Below are positions 24,535 to 34,200 of a DNA stretch of 64,000 nucleotides, in pieces. The notes under the pieces were generated by a model. It saw only the letters and a list, made by a program, of their open reading frames with translations, searched no databases and was not told the origin of the DNA. The position numbers were made by a program, and so were the translations under genes. This DNA comes from DATBGO01 sp050011895 (GTDB lineage: Bacteria; Actinomycetota; Actinomycetes; Streptosporangiales; Streptosporangiaceae), in assembly GCA_050011895.1 (NCBI GenBank), contig JBEKIF010000023.1:62001-126000 (forward strand), in the 5' to 3' direction. Position 1 is the first letter of the stretch. Every line of letters starts with the position of its first letter.

Positions 24535-24924
24535 TCAGGCGGGGGCTTCGGCGGGCAGTCCGAGGGCGTGCGCTGAGTCCCGCAGTCTCTTGTCGTAACA
24601 GACGAAGGCGCTCAGATCGGTTCGTATCTCGTGAGCGGTCGCGAGGTGGATGGCGTCGAGGCTGCGCAGCGTCTTGTCCCCGATAACCTCAGCCGCCGGA
24701 GCGACATCGTCCATGCTCAGCAACGCGATCGCGGACAGGACCGCATTGGCGCGGCTCATCCGGTGCGGCGCAGCGCGGGTAACGGCCCGCAGCATCTCAA
24801 TGCGGAGCAGCCGCGACGATACGCGCGGGATTCCGGCGTGTTCTGCCATCCATAGTTCCAGGCGCCCGGTCTCTGGCTCGGCCACGACGAGCTTGAGCGC
24901 GGCCGAGGTATCCAGGTAGATCAT
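24535..24924 (-). CDS. PIN-domain toxin, VapC family
   Basis: 129 residues. The four acidic residues of the PIN nuclease site are in place: Asp5 in IYLDTSAALKLVV, Glu43 in RIEMLRAV, Asp90 in LRSLDAIHLATA and Asp111 in VCYDKRLRDSA. It would cleave RNA (tRNA or rRNA in known VapCs). Start ATG 24924 overlaps the antitoxin stop by one base (TGATG), typical for vapBC operons. No sign of inactivation. Confidence 0.9.
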   Translation of the reverse strand: MIYLDTSAALKLVVAEPETGRLELWMAEHAGIPRVSSRLLRIEMLRAVTRAAPHRMSRANAVLSAIALLSMDDVAPAAEVIGDKTLRSLDAIHLATAHEIRTDLSAFVCYDKRLRDSAHALGLPAEAPA

Positions 24925-25223
24925 CAGTACCGCTCGTCATCGCGCATCTGCGCCAAAGCTGCGCCGAGGAACACGTCCTCATCGGTCTCGTCGCGCGGCG
25001 GAGTAGGCGGGATCGGCCCAGGGCTGGATGCCGGAGTTGCCCGGCCTTGCGCTATCAGGCGATCGAGCAGCGGAACTCCCGTCGCAGGGGCGGCGGGCAT
25101 GATGCGGGCAACGGGACGCCCGTACTCGCTGATCTCGACCGACTCCCCGGCCTTGACGCGCTCCAGCACCCGGGCGGTCTGCCGGTTCAGCTCGCTTACC
25201 GTCACGGACTCCATAAGAGCCAT
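24924..25223 (-). CDS. Phd/YefM-type antitoxin
   Basis: 99 residues. The N-terminal DNA-binding fold is clear: SVTVSELNRQTARVLERVKA, GESVEISEYGRPVARIMP. The C-terminal half is Pro-rich and acidic (PPTPPRDETDEDVFLGAAL), the part that would wrap the PIN toxin. It is encoded first and overlaps vapC by one base. A start at the second Met (25214, MESV) is also possible. Directly upstream are the repeats GTACTACT, likely the autoregulatory operator. Confidence 0.88.
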   Translation of the reverse strand: MALMESVTVSELNRQTARVLERVKAGESVEISEYGRPVARIMPAAPATGVPLLDRLIAQGRATPASSPGPIPPTPPRDETDEDVFLGAALAQMRDDERY

Positions 25224-25224
25224 G

Positions 25225-25242
25225 GTACTACTAAGTACTACT
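25225..25242. promoter_or_regulatory. Direct repeats upstream of the antitoxin start
   Basis: GTACTACTAAGTACTACT: two GTACTACT units 10 bases apart, i.e. one helical turn, ending one base from the antitoxin start codon. Position and spacing fit TA autoregulation and a very short leader. Confidence 0.5.
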
Positions 25243-25659
25243 TGCGGGATGGCGGCATGGCGGACGAGTTCGCCCGGTGCGGCAATGCGCGCAGAACCTC
25301 TATCCGGGTTCGTCTCATGCGTTCACCGTCGGCATTTGCCATACTGCGCCGAACGGCGGCTCGCGGACGCGCAGTAGGCGTGCCTGGCGGTTATCGCCTT
25401 CGGCTGCCTGGCCGGTGGTGGCCAGCCAGCCAGCCGGGCGCTGGCTGTCTGCGCCATGCCGAAGGTTTGATCTGCGGCGCGGCGTTGATGACCGTCCCGC
25501 CAGGCCAGGCCCTCTAGCCGGGATGATTCATCTGGATCTTGGTCGTCTTGGCGTCGACCTCCGCCTGTGCCGCGACGTCCCGCTCGTAGGGTCAGGGTCG
25601 CCAGCGGGTGCATCTGACGCCGTCAGTGTTCCTAGTATCCCGGACAGTCGCGGCTGCGG
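25243..25659. other. Gap with no gene seen
   Basis: About 400 bases; open frames here are not convincing. The last ~30 bases may encode part of the N-terminus of the following truncated hypothetical gene, since that frame is open back to a TAG at 25633. Confidence 0.4.
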
Positions 25660-25989
25660 GTGTACGGCTGGCAGGAGAAGAGCTCTCGGGTCGTTTGCAG
25701 GCTGGATCTCTACGGCGCGTGGCGTCTCCTGGCCGTTTTCGAGACACCGGATCGGTGCATCCTGCTTCTCGTCGCCGAGCACACACGCACAGCCAACCCC
25801 TACCGGCTGCTGTATGCAGCGCTGGGTATCGCCGAGCCGGAGGAGCCCCGCACCAAGCCGCCGTGCTGTGACTCCGACGGGGAACCGCCCATCGACCCCC
25901 ACGTCGTGGCGCGCTTCGAGCGCGGCCTGCGAGATCTCGCCCGCGGGTTGCCCGCCACGCCCAAGGCTCGCAGCGAACGGCGCCGCTAG
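25660..25989 (+). CDS. Hypothetical protein, probably N-terminally truncated
   Basis: 109 residues from a GTG at 25660. The sequence has real protein character: VVCRLDLYGAWRLLAVFETP, RCILLLVAEHTRTANPYRLL, YAALGIAEPEEP, and an amphipathic C-terminus ARFERGLRDLARGL. The compact strand-helix pattern recalls RelE-like or other small toxin folds, but I recognise no family. The frame extends only nine codons upstream before a stop, with no ribosome site, so the N-terminus may be lost. Its end abuts the IS1634 remnant, whose minus-strand frame reads through it. Confidence 0.5.
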   Translation: MYGWQEKSSRVVCRLDLYGAWRLLAVFETPDRCILLLVAEHTRTANPYRLLYAALGIAEPEEPRTKPPCCDSDGEPPIDPHVVARFERGLRDLARGLPATPKARSERRR

Positions 25990-27590
25990 CCTGAGTTTCC
26001 TGAATAGATTGATCTTGCTGCTGTTTCCGCAGGTGAGCGGTAGCGTCCCGGGCCTTGGAGCCTATGACGTAACTGCGTGGCGCCCAGCGGTCCAGGCCGA
26101 AGATCTCGTGCAGCTTCCGCTGGTCAGCGCTGAGTTCTGTGGTCATGCGGCGGGCTGTGGGCCGGCCGCCGGTGGAGGGGTAGATCAGCACGGTCTCGCC
26201 GATGGCGGCGAGCTGGCCGAGGAGTTCGCGCACTGACAGTGCGAGGCCGGCGCGGGTGGCTTTGCGCCGCATCAGGTGTGCGATCTGCAGGGCGAGCACG
26301 CAGGTGAACACGTGGATGCGGATGTTGTGCTCAATCCAGTGGTGCATGGGACTGAAGGAGACGACGCGGGGGTCTTTGAGCTGGCGGAAGGAGAACTCGG
26401 CCTCGGACTGGGATCGGTAGGCGGCGATCACCTCGGCCACGGGCCAGTCGTCGTGATCGGTGATCAGCACGTGCTTGCCGAAGATCTCCTTTTCCAGGGC
26501 GGTGCGGGCGGCCGGGTCGATGCGCCAGGCCAGGCACAGGTCTTTGGGCTGGTCGCCGGCGAGGTGCCAGGTAACCACCCGCCGGACCCAGGGTTTCCTG
26601 GTGATCGCGGCGATCTCGGCCTCCGCCTTCTCGCGGGACCGGCGGGTCTTGCCGCGGGCGAGGGTGGCGGCCAGCTCATCCAGTTTCTTGCCGGCTCTGG
26701 CCAGGGTGGTGCCGTCGAACCCGCGGGCCTGGGACTGGTGCAGCCCGGGTGAGTGGGTGAGGATCGCCGGGCGCCGGGCGCCCGGCGCCGTAGACCTCGC
26801 GGCGGGTGTCGAGCGCGGTCAGCGCGCCGAAGCGGCTCTCATCCACGATGGCCCGGGCGGAGGGCGGCCGGGCGGTCAGGCCCGGGCAGTCAGACGCCGG
26901 GACCGATCGCACGTAGCGCAGCCCGGTCCCGGCCAGATAGGCGAAGTTGCCCTCTGAGTTCTGCCCGGCGTCGAAGACCACGGTCATGTCCGCAGCGCCG
27001 CCGGCAGCTGCCCGGCCGGCTCCGTCGGCTATCGCCTCGTACTGGCCGCCAGCTGGCCGATCATCGTGGCGAACTGGGTGACGTCGGGCCGGTCACCGGT
27101 GTAGGCGCGCCAGGTCAGCGGGATCCCCCCGTCACGGGTGACCACCAGCCCCAGGCCCACCAGCCGCAGGTCCGCTCGCTTCTGCCTGGCCTTGCCCCGC
27201 TGAGCCACCGGGGCCTTGTCATTACCAGTGTCGATGAAAGTGGCGAAGTTGGTCATGTCCAGGGCCACCGGGGAGATGTCCAGCTCATAGGCGGCGGCCA
27301 TGCGCACCGCGATCCGCCGGGAGATCTCCTCCAGCTCCTCCAGCCCGACGGCGTGCATCGCGTCCCAGAACCGGCGGTGGCCCAGCACACTCGCGCTGAC
27401 CTTGGTGAACCGGTCCGCGGCAGTGGTCTTCCGCCAGTCCGCGAACCCCAGCTTCGAGCAGGGGGCGACCAGCCGGTTCAGCGCCGCCAGCACCAGGTAA
27501 GTGCCGGCCGAGGCACCCGCATCGGCGCGCCTGGCCCCGGCCTGTGCCGTGCCAAAACTCGCGAACCGTCTCTGATCTGGCGTTTTCTGT
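25990..27590 (-). pseudogene. IS1634-family transposase, broken into three frames
   Basis: Three consecutive minus-strand fragments make one transposase. The first is 27590-27029 (YLVLAALNRLVAPCSKLGFA, RFWDAMHAVGLEELEEISRR, LDMTNFATFIDTGND, GGIPLTWRAYTGD). The second is 26987-26676 (VVFDAGQNSEGNFAYLAG). The third is 26578 to ~25990 (GKHVLITDHDDWP, AYRSQSEAEFSFRQLKDPRV, HHWIEHNIRIHVFTCVLALQ). Frameshifts lie near 27030 and between 26680 and 26580. The N-terminal ~90 residues are absent and the C-terminal frame runs on into antisense sequence, so both ends are eroded. It abuts the IS3-like remnant at 27596. Inactive. Confidence 0.85.
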
Positions 27591-27595
27591 GATCG

Positions 27596-28587
27596 TCAGG
27601 CCGCTCTCCGGTACTCGCTGATCAGGCCCTGGACGGCTTGTCGGCGCTTGATCCGGGCGGTCACATCGATCGGCTGGCCGGGCTCGTGCAGCGGAGGTCT
27701 TTGTTCCCGCGACTGGTGGGGCCGGTGATCGTTGTAGTGCTGGGCATACTCAGCCAGGATCTGCCGGAGGTGCCGTTCGCCGTAGACCAGCAGGTGATCG
27801 AGGCACTCGCGACGTAACGTTCCCGCATACCGCTCCGCGAAGGAACTCGCCCGGGGCTTGCTGTCGCGGTCGCGGATCAGAAACTTGAACCGGTCGGCGC
27901 GTTCGCCGAGGTCCATGAGCAGGTTACGTGCCTGCTGGGCGGTCCACGCTCCTGTGGGGTGCGCGGTGACGCCCAGGATGTACACGCGCCGGGTCTCGAT
28001 TTCCATCACGAAGAAGACGTACAGGCGTCTGAGGAACACGGTGTCAGCGTGCACGAAGTCGCACGAGAGGATCCCGGATGTCTGGAGGTCAGGAACTGCC
28101 GCCAGGTCGGTGATGTCCGGCGTGGTGCGGGGTTGAGTCCTGCTGCGGTCAGGATCCGGCGGATGGTTCCCTCGCCGATGCGGTGGCCGAGGCCGCGGAG
28201 CTCACCTTGGATGCGCCGGTGCCCCCAGCGCGGGTTCTGCCTGGCCAGCCGCTGGACCAGCTCGCGGACCTCATCGGGGACCGGCGGGCGTCCCGTGGTG
28301 TTCGGATAAGTCCATTTGTTCTTGATCAGGCGCCGGTGCCAGGCGAGCAGGGTGTCCGGCGTCACGATCCGGTGCAGGCGAAGGCGCCTGGGCAGCACCC
28401 CCGTCAGGGCGGCGATCACGGCGCGGTCGGCCCAGTCCGGCTTCGGGCGGGCGACCTGACGGCGCAGGACCGCAACCTCGTGCCGCAGGACCAAGATCTC
28501 CGCGTCCTTCGAGGTGTCGCTTCGCGCGAGGAGCGCCAGCCAGCCGAACAACCGGATCATGAGAACGTAGACGAGGCGAATGAGCAC
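27596..28587 (-). pseudogene. IS3-like (rve integrase) transposase with frameshift and deletion
   Basis: The N-terminal frame (28587-28006) has DAEILVLRHEVAVLRRQVAR and the HTH_21 segment NPRWGHRRIQGELRGLGHRI. It then shifts near 28075 to the frame ending 27596, which continues SCDFVHADTVFLRRLYVFF, AWTAQQARNLLMDLGERADR, FAERYAGTLRRECLDHLLVY and YNDHRPHQSREQRPP. Between FLIRDRDSK and PRASSFAERY about 25 residues normally present are deleted, shortening the catalytic core. So there are two independent lesions and the element is dead. Confidence 0.87.
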
Positions 28588-28656
28588 GAGTGCCGAGGGT
28601 ATAGGCCCAGGTCAGATGCTCTGCGCGAGTTCTGGCACCGCACAGGCGACCCGGCG

Positions 28657-28826
28657 TGCACCGTTCCCGGCGGCGCTTCGAAAACCCGGCCTGCGCCGGG
28701 CCAGGCGACGCGGCCTCCCGGCGGGTCAGCTTCAATAGTCGCAGCAGCCGGGCGTTCTCCGCCCGCAGCCTCGCAAGCTCCCCAGCCAGCTCGGCCGGCT
28801 CCGCATCGTGGGCAGCACTCCCGTTC
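28657..28826 (-). pseudogene. Possible N-terminal remnant of a TOTE-type helicase/primase gene
   Basis: Two overlapping minus frames read ELARLRAENARLLRLLKLTR, EAASPGPAQAGF and then FEAPPGTVHAGSPV. This resembles the start of the large primase-helicase proteins of TOTE conflict systems (coiled-coil LRAENARL..LLELT, then PVQTxxF...PG..V.AGSP). The rest of such a gene is absent, replaced by the IS3-like remnant. Short and frameshifted, so the assignment is tentative. Confidence 0.35.
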
Positions 28827-29080
28827 ACGCTGACCACCGTACGGCCCAGACATTCGCTGTCGTAGTGCGAGATAGCACGTCCCGGCGGTAACTGGCGCAG
28901 CAGAACGCAATGAACCCGCTCAAGGTGCTCAGCGTTCCGCTGGCCACCGCCTTGCAGAGAGCCTGGGGCTGACCGGCGACGAACCGGACTGGCCGGCCGC
29001 CCAGGCCGGCCGCGTTTCCGTTGGCCCGCCCTGCGGCCGGCCAGTTCCGGCCGAGGACAAGCGCAAGCGAACAGATTTGC

Positions 29081-29097
29081 ATAAGCACTGTGCTTAT
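29081..29097. promoter_or_regulatory. Palindrome overlapping a -10 box before the AbiEi-like gene
   Basis: ATAAGCAC-T-GTGCTTAT is a perfect 17-base palindrome. It overlaps a good -10 element TATACT (29095-29100). The start codon follows at 29107 or 29113, so the leader is very short. GCTTAT recurs at 29109. This fits autoregulation of a toxin-antitoxin operon by its DNA-binding antitoxin. Confidence 0.65.
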
Positions 29098-29106
29098 ACT
29101 CGGAGA

Positions 29107-30132
29107 ATGCTTATGGAAGCTGTGCGGTGGTTGCAAGGGTCTGGCCTTGCTGTCAGGCAGCAGGATGCTGCTCCGGTGCCGGGCCGTGGCGCGGAGACCG
29201 TGCTGGTGGTGGCGGCGGGTAACAGCAGCGCCCGGTTCGCGGTCGATTTGAGGCAGCGGGCGCCGTACCCGAACGAACTGGCCGGTCTCGGCCGGCTAAG
29301 GGAGACGCTGTCTCGACTAGGCGAGCCGCTGCTGATAGCGCCTTTCGTGTCCGAGTCACTGGGGGCAGCGCTGACGGCCGGCGGCTGGTCGTGGGCAGAT
29401 GCGCAAGGAGATTTTGACTTGCGTGCCCGTGGACTGCTGTTCCGGCAGCGGCGTGCCGTGACGGCACCGAAGCCTGCTCGCAAGACGCTGCCGACGGGAT
29501 CGGGCAGCTTCGCTGTCATCCGATCCCTGATCACGTTCGCGGGCGGCGACGAGGACGCTACTGGTGCCACGGTGCTGGCTGCCCGGGCCGGAGTATCTCA
29601 GCCGCGTGTTTCACAGGTGCTCCGACAGTTGCGGGATCATGAACTCGTCGACAGGGCGCCGGACGGCAGATGGCGGCCTCGCCGCGAGGCGCTGCTGGAC
29701 CAGCTCCTGGCCGAGTATCCCGGCCCGGGAGGCTCGGTACAGTATTTCTACAGCCTGGACTCACCAACGGACGTGGCTGTCCGTGTTGCCCGCGAGTTCG
29801 GGAACCGGGTCGCGGTTTCTGCGGATGTCGGGCCTGACCTCATCCAGGCGTGGCGCAGGCCGACCGAGATCATCTTGTATGTCAGGGAACTAGTAGACGC
29901 AAGCCAGTTCGGGCTTGTGGAGGCGCAAGGCAGGCACGACGGGAACGTCATCGTCCGCATACCGGGGGACTGGTCGGTCTTCCCGGTACCGGCTCTGGTA
30001 GCCGATCTGCAGGATGTGGAGGTTGGGCTGGCAGATCCGTCCCAGATGATCTGGGATCTGCACGATCTCGGCGGCGCTGATCGTGCCGATGCTGCGGCAA
30101 GGTTGCGGACATGGCTACTGACACGCCGCTGA
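29107..30132 (+). CDS. AbiEi-like antitoxin/regulator
   Basis: ~342 residues. The N-terminal half resembles the nuclease-fold domain seen in type IV (AbiEi-like) antitoxins: ARFAVDLRQR, GLGRLRETLSRLGEPLLIAP, SLGAALTAGGWSWADAQGDF. A winged helix follows at ~160-200 (VLAARAGVSQPRVSQVLRQL RDHELVDR), then a C-terminal sensor-like domain. The downstream gene starts 22 bases before its end and encodes a nucleotidyltransferase-like protein, the expected partner. ATG 29113 has GGAG at better spacing than 29107. I infer an abortive-infection or toxin-antitoxin role; exact family membership was not testable. Confidence 0.6.
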   Translation: MLMEAVRWLQGSGLAVRQQDAAPVPGRGAETVLVVAAGNSSARFAVDLRQRAPYPNELAGLGRLRETLSRLGEPLLIAPFVSESLGAALTAGGWSWADAQGDFDLRARGLLFRQRRAVTAPKPARKTLPTGSGSFAVIRSLITFAGGDEDATGATVLAARAGVSQPRVSQVLRQLRDHELVDRAPDGRWRPRREALLDQLLAEYPGPGGSVQYFYSLDSPTDVAVRVAREFGNRVAVSADVGPDLIQAWRRPTEIILYVRELVDASQFGLVEAQGRHDGNVIVRIPGDWSVFPVPALVADLQDVEVGLADPSQMIWDLHDLGGADRADAAARLRTWLLTRR

Positions 30133-31023
30133 GCCATCTGGCGCTGCTAGCGGCATCTGTCGCCGACGATCTTGGTTATGTTGCCCTCGCCGATCTTGCC
30201 AGGGCCGTCGGGGACGACGCTTCCGGCTACCGCGTCATCGGCGGCCATATGGTGACGGTACTGGCAGCAAGATGGATGCTCGGCGCGGACCTGTACCGGG
30301 AGACCGGCGACGCTGACCTCGGCGTGACTCCGGTTCTGGCTCGCAGCATTCACCTTCCCGGCAGGCTGAAAGCTCTCGGTTATGAACAGGTCGCAGGCAA
30401 CCGCTTCGCCCGCGGCATGTCCGACATCCCCGTCACGCTCCCGGGCGTGCGGGACGCTCCGCGCCAGGCGATCATCGACCTACTTATCCCCGCCTACACC
30501 CACCGGGCCCGCGAGAACGTCAAGGTAAGCGAGGACCTATTCAGCACTGAAGTCCCCGGGCTCGCGGCCGCGCTGGGCCGGCCAGCGGGTCACCATGGCA
30601 CTGGAGTTGCGCCGGCTTACCGGCGAGATCCTGCACGCGGCCCTGCCGTTCCCCTACGAGCTCAGCGCTCTGGTGCTCAAAGGCCTGGCCACACGAGTCA
30701 GGGTCAAGGCCACCGACACGACAGACATCTGGCGGTGCCTGGAGATCGCGTTTGCCGCAAGGGTCATGCCACAGGACTTCTCCCGCAGTGGCCGTGACGA
30801 GGCGGCCGCCGCCATCCGGGCCCTATTCAAGCATCGCGACGGCGCGGGGATGACCGCGCTCGCAGAAGAACTCCGCGGCGCTCGCCGAGGATGTGGCACG
30901 CGCGCTGCAGCAGGCCAACCGACCGGTGGCACCGACGTTGGCGTTCTCCGCTACGAACGGACATTCCCACAGTCCAGTCCCCATGAGCCTCTGATAATTG
31001 CGGGATGTGCTGGCCGTCGCTGA
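30111..31023 (+). pseudogene. AbiEii-like nucleotidyltransferase, frameshifted
   Basis: Starts inside the end of the AbiEi-like gene. The first frame has the nucleotidyltransferase signature GYRVIGGHMVTVLAARWMLG followed by YRETGDADLGVTP, and IIDLLIPAYTHRARENV. Around 30570-30590 the homologous sequence moves to another frame (RVTMALELRRLTGEILHAAL, LSALVLKGLATRVRVKATDT, TDIWRCLEIAFAARVMP), while the original frame runs on as nonsense to 30797. One single-base indel explains it. If real, the toxin is dead while its antitoxin is intact. It could instead be an assembly error in the GGCCGGCC-rich spot. Confidence 0.65.
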
Positions 31024-31204
31024 AGGTCCTTTGGGGTTGTGACGTGTGGCTCTGGACTGGCCGGTCATTGACGCCTCAGTTTGTTTGTTCCGTGCTCGAT
31101 GGCGGGATGTTGCCTGGGACGCAGTGATCGCACAGCCGCGTTTGACGGGATGGTCCTGGACCGGCCATAGCGTCGTCGACCTGGCGGCCGGACAGAGGAA
31201 GCGG

Positions 31205-34200
31205 ATGGCAGATACCAACCAAGACGAGACCTTCAGGCCGTACGTGCCCGCAGTCGTGATCGACTGGCTGCGGTATAGCCCGGGAACCAGTCACCGCACG
31301 GTGGACGGCACACTGGAGTTCATCGACATCTCCGGGTTCACCCGGCTGACCGAGCGATTCGCGCGGGCGGGCAAGGTCGGGGCCGAAGAGATGAGCCAGA
31401 TCCTCGACGCCGTATTCACCAGCCTGCTAGATATCGCCCGCGAATACGGCGCGGATCTGATCAAGTGGGGTGGCGACGCGGTGCTGCTGCTCTTCCAGGG
31501 CGACGGGCATGCGGCTGCGGCGTGCGCCGCCGCATGGGAGATGCGAAGGACGCTCCGGCGGGTCGGCAGGGTTACCGGCACTGCGGGCTCGGCGACGCTG
31601 CGGATGTCCGTCGGCGTGCATAGCGGCCAGGTCATGTTCTTCCTGGCGGGCAGCAGGCACCGGGAGCTCATTATCACCGGACCGGCGGCCACCCAGACCG
31701 CCGTGATGGAAGCTGTGGCCGAAGCGGGCCAGGTGGGGATCAGCCACGAAACCGCCGCGCTCATCGGTCCCGGCGTGGCTGGCGCGGTCATGGGCCCCGG
31801 GTACCTACTTGGTGCCGCCCCCAAGGTGCCGCTGCGCCCGGTCCACCGCGTCCGCGACGTCACCGGCCTGGGCCTGGAACGCTGTCTGCCTCCCCCGGTG
31901 GCGGCGAACCTGCTGGCCGGCGGGCATGAAGGCGAGCACCGCAGGGTAGCCATCGCGTTCGCTGAGTTCTCCGGCACCGACCGGCTGCTGGCGGCCGACG
32001 GCGCCGACGCGGTGGCCGCCGCGCTGCAGCACGTCATTGCTGCCGCGCAGGATGCGGCGCACGCGAGCGACGTGACGTTCTTCGGGACAGACATCAGCGC
32101 CGACGGCGGCAAGATCATGCTCGTGGCCGGCGCTCCGCGGAGCACTGGCCACGAGGAGATGCACCTGCTGCAGGCCGTGCGCGCCGTCCTCGGCCAGCCG
32201 GGTGCGCTCACGCTGCGAGCAGGTGCGCACGCCGGCCGCGTGTTCGCCGGTGAGTGCGGCCCGGCGTACCGGCGCACCTACTCGGTGTGGGGTGACGCCA
32301 TCAACCTGGCCGCGCGGCTGATGGCGCGGGCCGCTCCAGGCCAGCTGGTGGCCACGGCGGACATCCTGGACCGGTCGACGAAGACGTTCGCCTTCAGCCC
32401 ACTGCCGCCGTTCCGGGTCAAGGGCAAGGCGCAGCCGGTGCATGCTTTCGATGTGGGCGCGCCGCTGCTGAACCGCCGGGTCCCGGTCCAGGCCACTGGC
32501 CGGCTCGCGGGCCGGGATGCGGAGGTCGCGGCGTTGCGGGAGGCGCTCGACTCGCTGCGCCGCGGTCGTGGCCGGGTTGTCGAACTGGTCGGCGAGCCAG
32601 GCATCGGCAAGTCGCGGCTGCTCGCCGAGCTGCTCACCATGGCCGACAAGGAGCGCCTGGTCGTCGTGCGCTGCGACGATTACGCCTCGGCCATACCGTG
32701 GGCGGTGTCCGACATGATGCTGCGTGAGCTGCTCAGCGTGCCGGCCGAGGCCGAGCCGCAGGCCGTGGCAGCCGCGCTCGCGGCGGCCGTAGCCCGGCAG
32801 GCGCCACAGCTGGGGAAATGGCTGCCGCTGCTGGCCGCTGCGGTTGGCGCGGAGCTGCCGCCGACTCCCGAGGTCACCCAGCTGGCAGACGCCTTCCGCA
32901 GGCCGCGCCTGGAGCAGGCCGTGACAGACCTAGTGGGGGCCGTCCTCAGCGGCCCCGGGGTGCTCGCCGTGGAGGATGTGCAGTTCGCCGACGAGGCTTC
33001 GGTCAGTGTCCTGAGCAGGCTGCTCGGCGAGGTGCCCGGCCGGCCGTGGCTGGTGGTGCTCACCGGGCCCGCGCGGACACCGGTTCGCGTGCCGGAGGAC
33101 GCCCAGCCGCTGCGGCTGGAACTCGGCCCGCTGCCGACGTCCGCAGCTGAGATCTTGCTGCTCGAGGCGACCGAGCGATCGCCGCTCGCACCGCACCAGC
33201 TCGCCGCGATCACCGACCGCGGGGCCGGCAACCCGCTGTTCCTGCAGGAGCTAGCCGCAGTGGCAGGGCAGGGCAGCGACGTATTGCTGCTGCCGGAGTC
33301 AGTCGAGGACGTGATCGGCGTGCAGATCGATCTGCTCGCCCCGGCGGACAGGTCCACGCTCCGGGCCGCGGCGGTGGCGGGAATGTCGTTCGAGGCAGGC
33401 CTGCTCGCCGAGGTACTCGGCGAGCCGCTGGATGCCGGGGTGTGGGAGCGCCTGCGGGGATTCGTGTCAGCCGCGGCAGAAGGCGGGTTCGGGCTCAGGT
33501 TCCGGCACGCGCTGCTGCGCGACGCGGCGTATGAGGCGCTGCCGTACGCGCGCAGGAGGCAGCTCCACAGGCAGCTTGCCGCCGCCGTGGAGCGCCGGGC
33601 AGGTGACACGCCGCAGGCCGAGGCGGCCCAGCTCTCGCTGCACTATTTCCACGCGCGCTGCTACGAGGCGGCAAGCTACTACGCGCGTATCGCCGCCGAG
33701 CGGGCCGCCGCAGTGTACGCCAACCCGGAAGCGGCCGGGTTCCTGGCCACGGCGCTCGAGGCCGCCAGGCGGGTGGCCCGCCCTGCGGCAGCGGAGGTAT
33801 CCAGGCTGGCCGAGGCGCTCGGGGATATCCGCTACCGCCTCGGCGAGTTCGCCGCCGCAGGTCAGTGCTTCGCCGAAGCGCGAAGGCTCAACAGCGGCGA
33901 CCCTGTCGCGGTGGCCAGGCTCTGCCTGAAGCTCGCGCTCGTCGCCGAGCGGACCGGCGGGTTCCCGCAGGCGGTGCGCTGGATAACGATCGGCCGCCGC
34001 GGCTTGCAGGGGCTGGCCGATCCGGACGCGCGCCGCGAGGACGCGCGGCTCATCTTGCGGACCGCGGTCGTTCGCTATATGCAGGGACGGTTTGCCGCCG
34101 CGATCAAGTTTGGCCAGCTGGCCAGGGCCGAGGCCGAGCGGTCGGGCGCCAGGGACGTGCTGGCGGGCGCGTTCCAGCTGCTGGACGCCGCGGACGTAGC

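Noticed and set aside
25592..26578. 328-residue transposase as an intact gene
   Set aside because: Only the first ~190 residues are transposase; the rest is antisense to another open frame and the N-terminal parts lie in other frames.
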